Assembly: GCA_037349105.1 (NCBI GenBank) | Contig: JAYJMM010000041.1 | Coordinates: 6,570,501 to 6,634,500, forward strand | DNA from: Limnomonas spitsbergensis | Lineage: Eukaryota; Chlorophyta; Chlorophyceae; Chlamydomonadales | Length of the DNA stretch: 64,000 nt | Reading direction: 5' to 3' | Shown: positions 60,089 through 64,000 of the stretch, in pieces | Layout: every line of letters begins with the position of its first letter | How positions within the stretch are numbered: position 1 is the stretch's first letter | The notes under the pieces: model-generated | Databases searched by the model: none | Told to the model about the DNA's origin: nothing | Seen by the model: only the letters and a program-made list of their open reading frames with translations | Made by a program: the position numbers and the translations under genes

Positions 60089-63000
60089 TCAGGTCTCGGT
60101 AAGCTCCTCAAGAGCTGACTCCTCTTCCTCCCTTGCTGCTTCTTTGGCCACCTTAGCCCTTCTTGTAACTGCTCTCGGGGTGACATTGGCCTCTCCCCGG
60201 CCAGTGGTGTACGAGATGTCGTACAATCCGTTCGCCATTGGTCTTGCGATGCCCCGCTCCATCTGCCTTGTTGCTGGGTTGGTGGCCATGACTTCCACCT
60301 CAGGCCTGTCCATGACGTTGGCCTCCTGGGCTGTCCTGGCAGCCGCTCTGGCTGCTGGGCTCGGCCGCCCCTGGACCTGCACACTGCAATCCTCTGCAGC
60401 GGGTCCTGCCCCTGCTGCGGGCTCAGCTCCCTTGTCCTCAGGCGCGCAAGTTGGGCACAACCACTCGCCCTCAGGCACCTTCTCGAGTGCTGGTACCAAG
60501 CAATCCATGTGCCAACCTGTATTGCATGCATCACACAGAAGCATCACCTCTCCGCGATCAGGCAGCTGGCACACCTCGCATGACAGGCTGTTATTGGGTC
60601 TGGTTCCACTGAAATCAACCACTCCCCTGAGGTTGGGCAAGTGGCATGGAGAACAATTGACAGCATTCTCTGTTACTGTGAGGCCATCTGCCCCCTCCAA
60701 CACCAAGGTTCCCGTCGCCCCCAGTGTTTTTACCCTGAGGATCTCAGGCCTGGCCTTGGGATCGAGGCTGCGTCGCTCTGATGAATACTTCACATACACG
60801 TAATCTCCTTCTGCAAAACGCCTAACCTGGGGCACATATCCTCCCCCACGAATGCGTGCGTATCGCAGCTTGTCGCGGTGCTGCGCAATTTTTAGATGCT
60901 CACCCGCGACTGGCAGTGCCTCCTTGATCCTGGCCACTCTGGCCAAGAGCAGGTCTGCTGCCTCCTCTGCTGTTGCCACCTTGGCTGTGCTCCAGAGGTC
61001 CGCCCCCACTCTGGAGGGGAAGGTGGGTCTCTGCCCGAACAGCACCTCGTACGGCGCCATGCGCGTGGCCTGCTGCGGCGAGCATCGGAAGCCTAGGGCT
61101 ACCCAGGGCACCATCTTGTCCCAGGACTCGTCGCTGCTGCCCTCCTCGCAGCACTTGCGCAGGCCTGCCTTGAGTGTCTGGACAGCCCTCTCTGATAGCC
61201 CGTCTGCCTGGGGGTGGTTGGCAGAAGTGGTGCGGTGGTCAATGAAGCAGTCCAACAACATGTCCTGAAATTCACCCTGGAACTCTGTTCCCTGGTCTGT
61301 CACCACTTCTGTGCATCCCCCGAATCGTGCAACAACATTTTGAAAGAATGCCAAGGCCGTCACATCAGACGCCTTGCTTGGAATGGGGATCAACTCCACC
61401 CATTTGGAGTAATGCTCCACACAAACCATCACAAACCGATTGCCCCTGGGAGTGGTCGTAAATGGACCACACAGGTCCACTCCCCACCGGAAAAACAACC
61501 CCTCAATGGGAAGTGGGTGCAGGTTGGGCTGTATGTGATTGAACGTGGACGCCCTGGCCCTGTCACACACACCACATTCCTGCACGGCCTTCTTGACTGC
61601 TGCTCTGAGTCCCCGCCACCAATGCTGCTGCATGACCATGAAGGCCGTGCGGTGGCTGCCAAAATGGCCCGTACCTGCATGGGCTGTCTGGATCACTGCA
61701 AGCCTGTCCTCTGGCCTGGGCACCACACAACGTCTACCGTCAGGCATGAGTCTCATCAGTACTCCTCCCCTCTCTGATTCCCACTGGAATGGCGCCGCTC
61801 TGCGCTGTATTCTGGTCTGTTCTCCTAGCTCTGTTCCCTGAACATATGTCTTCTCACGGAGAAACCTCAATACAGGTTCGTCTGCCCACACATCAACCCT
61901 GACCGATGGTCCTGCAGGGCATCCTGGCGGGTCCTTCTCACCCTCTGTGTCCCTGGTCACCACGATTTCAACCACAACTTGCTCCTCAGGCGTGTTCCCA
62001 CTTGGTTCCTGTGCCGCGTCGGCCCAGTCTGCCGCAGCCGATTCTCCCAGGCACTGCCTGTATGACGCGGCCACCTCTCCGCTGCCCGAGCATGCGTTTC
62101 CTGCAGTAGCAAGGGCATAGTGGCTGGACATTAAGGTTGCACCCAGCACTGGGTCCCTGTCCGGGCCTGGCAGCCCTGCCCTGCGTTTCAATTCCTCTGG
62201 TATGATTTTAGCACACTCAAGTGCCACATTGAGCCATGCACCCAGTGCCCACGAATCCATGCACCTGCCCAAGGCTGCCCTCCTGGCCGCCTCTGGGAAG
62301 TCAGGGCGCGGCAATGTGGACCCCACAGCGTACCCCATGCCTCGCTCACGCTCGTCTGCATTGGGCTCCTGCAAGTCCCCCATGGATCTGTACACCATCC
62401 CATTTTGCCCGTTCCGAAAAGAATATGATGAGGGCGTGGCCATCAGACATGGCAGCACTTTCCTGGGCTGGCCTGTTACGTTGATGCGGTACCCCCCATT
62501 GTCCGGACATGAGACTACCTGGGCCTTGCTGCCCTTGTCCAGAATGTCGTCTACTATCCCCCCGTGGGGTCTGGTCGACGCACGAATCACAAACTCAATA
62601 TCTGCTGCAGGGGCGATATTCCCCCAATAGTTGCGGGTGCGGTGGGCGTAAGACCCCACCTGCGCTGCGTCGAACAACGCCGGTGTTCCCAGGATCCTGC
62701 ACACCTCCTGAAAAGCCTCAACACTGGCCTTCACACTCTTCTGATTCAACTGCATTGCCACATTCTCAATTAGGTACGCTGGCGGCCTAGGCCCCTGCAG
62801 GAACTGTAGTGTACCCAACAGCTTGACTAACGGGAAGAAAGACTTGCTTCTCTCTCCCTCGAGCCCACGCCCCTTGCCTGCCGACGAGAGGTCCTGGCAC
62901 TCCCAGCCTAGTGCTACCATGAACCACTGGCGCCCATCCTGGGCGCCCGCCTCCTGGAGGTGCTTTGCCGTAATGGCATACACATCTTGGGGCAACGCTC

Positions 63001-64000
63001 TGAACGCCTTATCAAACGCTTTGACCGGAAACAACTGAGGGTATCTCCTGTGCAACTGCACCAGGCGACCCCCTGCGATCTCTCTGACTTCCTCACTGAT
63101 ATCAGCATACAAGTACTGCACCACTGGGATACCCGCCCTGAGCACCATCTCCAACCCTGAGCACATACCTCCAAAGGGCTCGAAAAGGACGACTCCCTCG
63201 GTCTCCATGGCCCGCACAGCCCCACTCGACAGGCAAGCTGTGTCCAGGCCTGCATGTGAATGAGGGGGCGTCACTCGAGGCAGGTCAGCAAGAACATCAC
63301 TGATCATTGTCCTGGCCCGCTCCCTGTTGCTGAATGCCTGTTCTGCTGTACTGACAGGCTGCGCCTGCTCATCATCGTCAGTGGCGGCAGAGGATATCTC
63401 CTGCCCTACCGGCGCTGTCACGCAAGCTGCCTCTGCAGCTCGCAGTATCTGTACTCTTCTTCTGCCTTCCTGTGCCATGCGCACCATCTGGTCTGCATGC
63501 CACTGGTTCACTCTGCCCAACCCCGTGAGTAAAGCTACCTGCTTCCCACCTGCCTCCTCCTGGGCTGCCGGCTCGGGAGCGGCTGTATCAAGCCTGGCCC
63601 CCGTGCGGTCAGCTGAGGATGGGAGTGGCGATCTGGACGGGATGTCCGCATTCTGGTGGCATGCCCCTGAGCGGTGGACAATGGTAATGTCCAGCTCTTG
63701 AAGCATGAGAGCCCACCTAGCGTGCTGGCCCACCAACGTCTGATTGTCCATGAGGTAAGTGAGCGGCTCATGGTCAGTGATGAGATGCACCTTGCACCCA
63801 AACAGCATGTGACGGTATGTGCGTGCTGCATACACTGCGGCCAGCATCTCCCCCTGGAACGAGGAATAGTTCCTCTCGCTCTTGTTCAGGGATCTGGACG
63901 TGCATGCCACCATATACTCCCGCCCGCTGTCATCACACTGCCCTAGCACGGCGCCTATGCCCTGCTTAGAGAAATCTGTGTACAGCAAGAACGGCCTTGG
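60089..64000 (-). CDS. Ty3/gypsy-type polyprotein, RNase H-DNMT-integrase-PHD, 5'-truncated by window
   Basis: One uninterrupted frame runs off the window at 64000 and ends in TGA at 60089. Numbering from the codon at 63988: RNase H (1-118; acids D5, E47, D72, D115; TDHEPLTYLMDN). Linker. C5-cytosine methyltransferase (~262-590): motif I FEPFGGMCSGLEM, motif IV GWECQDLSS (Cys364), motif VI YLIENV (Glu408), motif VIII AHRTRNYWGNI, motif X near GMGYAVG and WALGAW; AHRxRxxWGN is the DNMT3-type form. Integrase: HHCC finger (H770, H775, C805, C808), core D838, D898, E933. SH3-like tail (~1050-1120). PHD finger: C1137, C1140, C1152, C1155, H1160, C1163, C1178, C1181 with W1176. Basic/acidic end. 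Gag, protease and RT should lie beyond the window. No stops or frameshifts, so the element looks recently active. Confidence 0.93.
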   Translation of the reverse strand, partial: PRPFLLYTDFSKQGIGAVLGQCDDSGREYMVACTSRSLNKSERNYSSFQGEMLAAVYAARTYRHMLFGCKVHLITDHEPLTYLMDNQTLVGQHARWALMLQELDITIVHRSGACHQNADIPSRSPLPSSADRTGARLDTAAPEPAAQEEAGGKQVALLTGLGRVNQWHADQMVRMAQEGRRRVQILRAAEAACVTAPVGQEISSAATDDDEQAQPVSTAEQAFSNRERARTMISDVLADLPRVTPPHSHAGLDTACLSSGAVRAMETEGVVLFEPFGGMCSGLEMVLRAGIPVVQYLYADISEEVREIAGGRLVQLHRRYPQLFPVKAFDKAFRALPQDVYAITAKHLQEAGAQDGRQWFMVALGWECQDLSSAGKGRGLEGERSKSFFPLVKLLGTLQFLQGPRPPAYLIENVAMQLNQKSVKASVEAFQEVCRILGTPALFDAAQVGSYAHRTRNYWGNIAPAADIEFVIRASTRPHGGIVDDILDKGSKAQVVSCPDNGGYRINVTGQPRKVLPCLMATPSSYSFRNGQNGMVYRSMGDLQEPNADERERGMGYAVGSTLPRPDFPEAARRAALGRCMDSWALGAWLNVALECAKIIPEELKRRAGLPGPDRDPVLGATLMSSHYALATAGNACSGSGEVAASYRQCLGESAAADWADAAQEPSGNTPEEQVVVEIVVTRDTEGEKDPPGCPAGPSVRVDVWADEPVLRFLREKTYVQGTELGEQTRIQRRAAPFQWESERGGVLMRLMPDGRRCVVPRPEDRLAVIQTAHAGTGHFGSHRTAFMVMQQHWWRGLRAAVKKAVQECGVCDRARASTFNHIQPNLHPLPIEGLFFRWGVDLCGPFTTTPRGNRFVMVCVEHYSKWVELIPIPSKASDVTALAFFQNVVARFGGCTEVVTDQGTEFQGEFQDMLLDCFIDHRTTSANHPQADGLSERAVQTLKAGLRKCCEEGSSDESWDKMVPWVALGFRCSPQQATRMAPYEVLFGQRPTFPSRVGADLWSTAKVATAEEAADLLLARVARIKEALPVAGEHLKIAQHRDKLRYARIRGGGYVPQVRRFAEGDYVYVKYSSERRSLDPKARPEILRVKTLGATGTLVLEGADGLTVTENAVNCSPCHLPNLRGVVDFSGTRPNNSLSCEVCQLPDRGEVMLLCDACNTGWHMDCLVPALEKVPEGEWLCPTCAPEDKGAEPAAGAGPAAEDCSVQVQGRPSPAARAAARTAQEANVMDRPEVEVMATNPATRQMERGIARPMANGLYDISYTTGRGEANVTPRAVTRRAKVAKEAAREEEESALEELTET

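Overview
The window is nuclear DNA from a eukaryote with many introns, most likely a large-genome green alga. A prasinophyte-type alga is my guess and is not proven here. The reasons are short exons with GT-AG and a few GC-AG introns, a plant-style fused HPPK-DHPS folate enzyme, abundant TTTAGGG/CCCTAAA-type heptamers inside introns, and very heavy minisatellite content. There are no bacterial operons, rRNA genes, convincing tRNA genes or CRISPR arrays.

Layout. 1-8530: a 21-bp minisatellite, the last two exons of an unknown coiled-coil gene, interspersed repeats and a decayed LTR-retroelement gag-protease region. 9860-15004 (minus): orphan exons of unknown genes. 15535-18158 (plus): NECAP, an endocytic coat-associated protein. 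20406-21891: a doubtful two-exon fragment around a minisatellite. 23091-25146 (plus): a DEDDy 3'-5' exonuclease. 26264-28864 (plus): HPPK-DHPS. 30322-34483 (plus): a kynurenine 3-monooxygenase-like FAD hydroxylase. 56830-36746 (minus): a 15-exon AI-2E-family membrane transporter spread over 20 kb, with introns made almost wholly of tandem arrays. 58020-59194: an inverted-repeat element. 60089-64000 (minus, cut by the window end): the 3' half of a Ty3/gypsy-type polyprotein carrying RNase H, a DNMT3-like cytosine methyltransferase, an integrase and a PHD finger.

Two things stand out. First, many exons here, in at least five transcription units, are flanked by tandem degenerate copies of their own splice junctions. 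The repeat unit straddles the exon end and donor, or the acceptor and exon start, and is reiterated 2 to more than 12 times into the intron. I call these splice-junction echoes; I know of no description of them as a genome-wide habit. Second, the retrotransposon joins a chromatin-mark writer (DNMT) and a chromatin reader (PHD) to its integrase.

The genes do not form one pathway. Folate synthesis (HPPK-DHPS), flavin hydroxylation, vesicle coat function, exonuclease and transporter functions are ordinary housekeeping or accessory functions. The unusual biology is in the introns and the mobile elements. All exon boundaries were inferred by eye from reading frame, splice phase and family resemblance, without transcript data.
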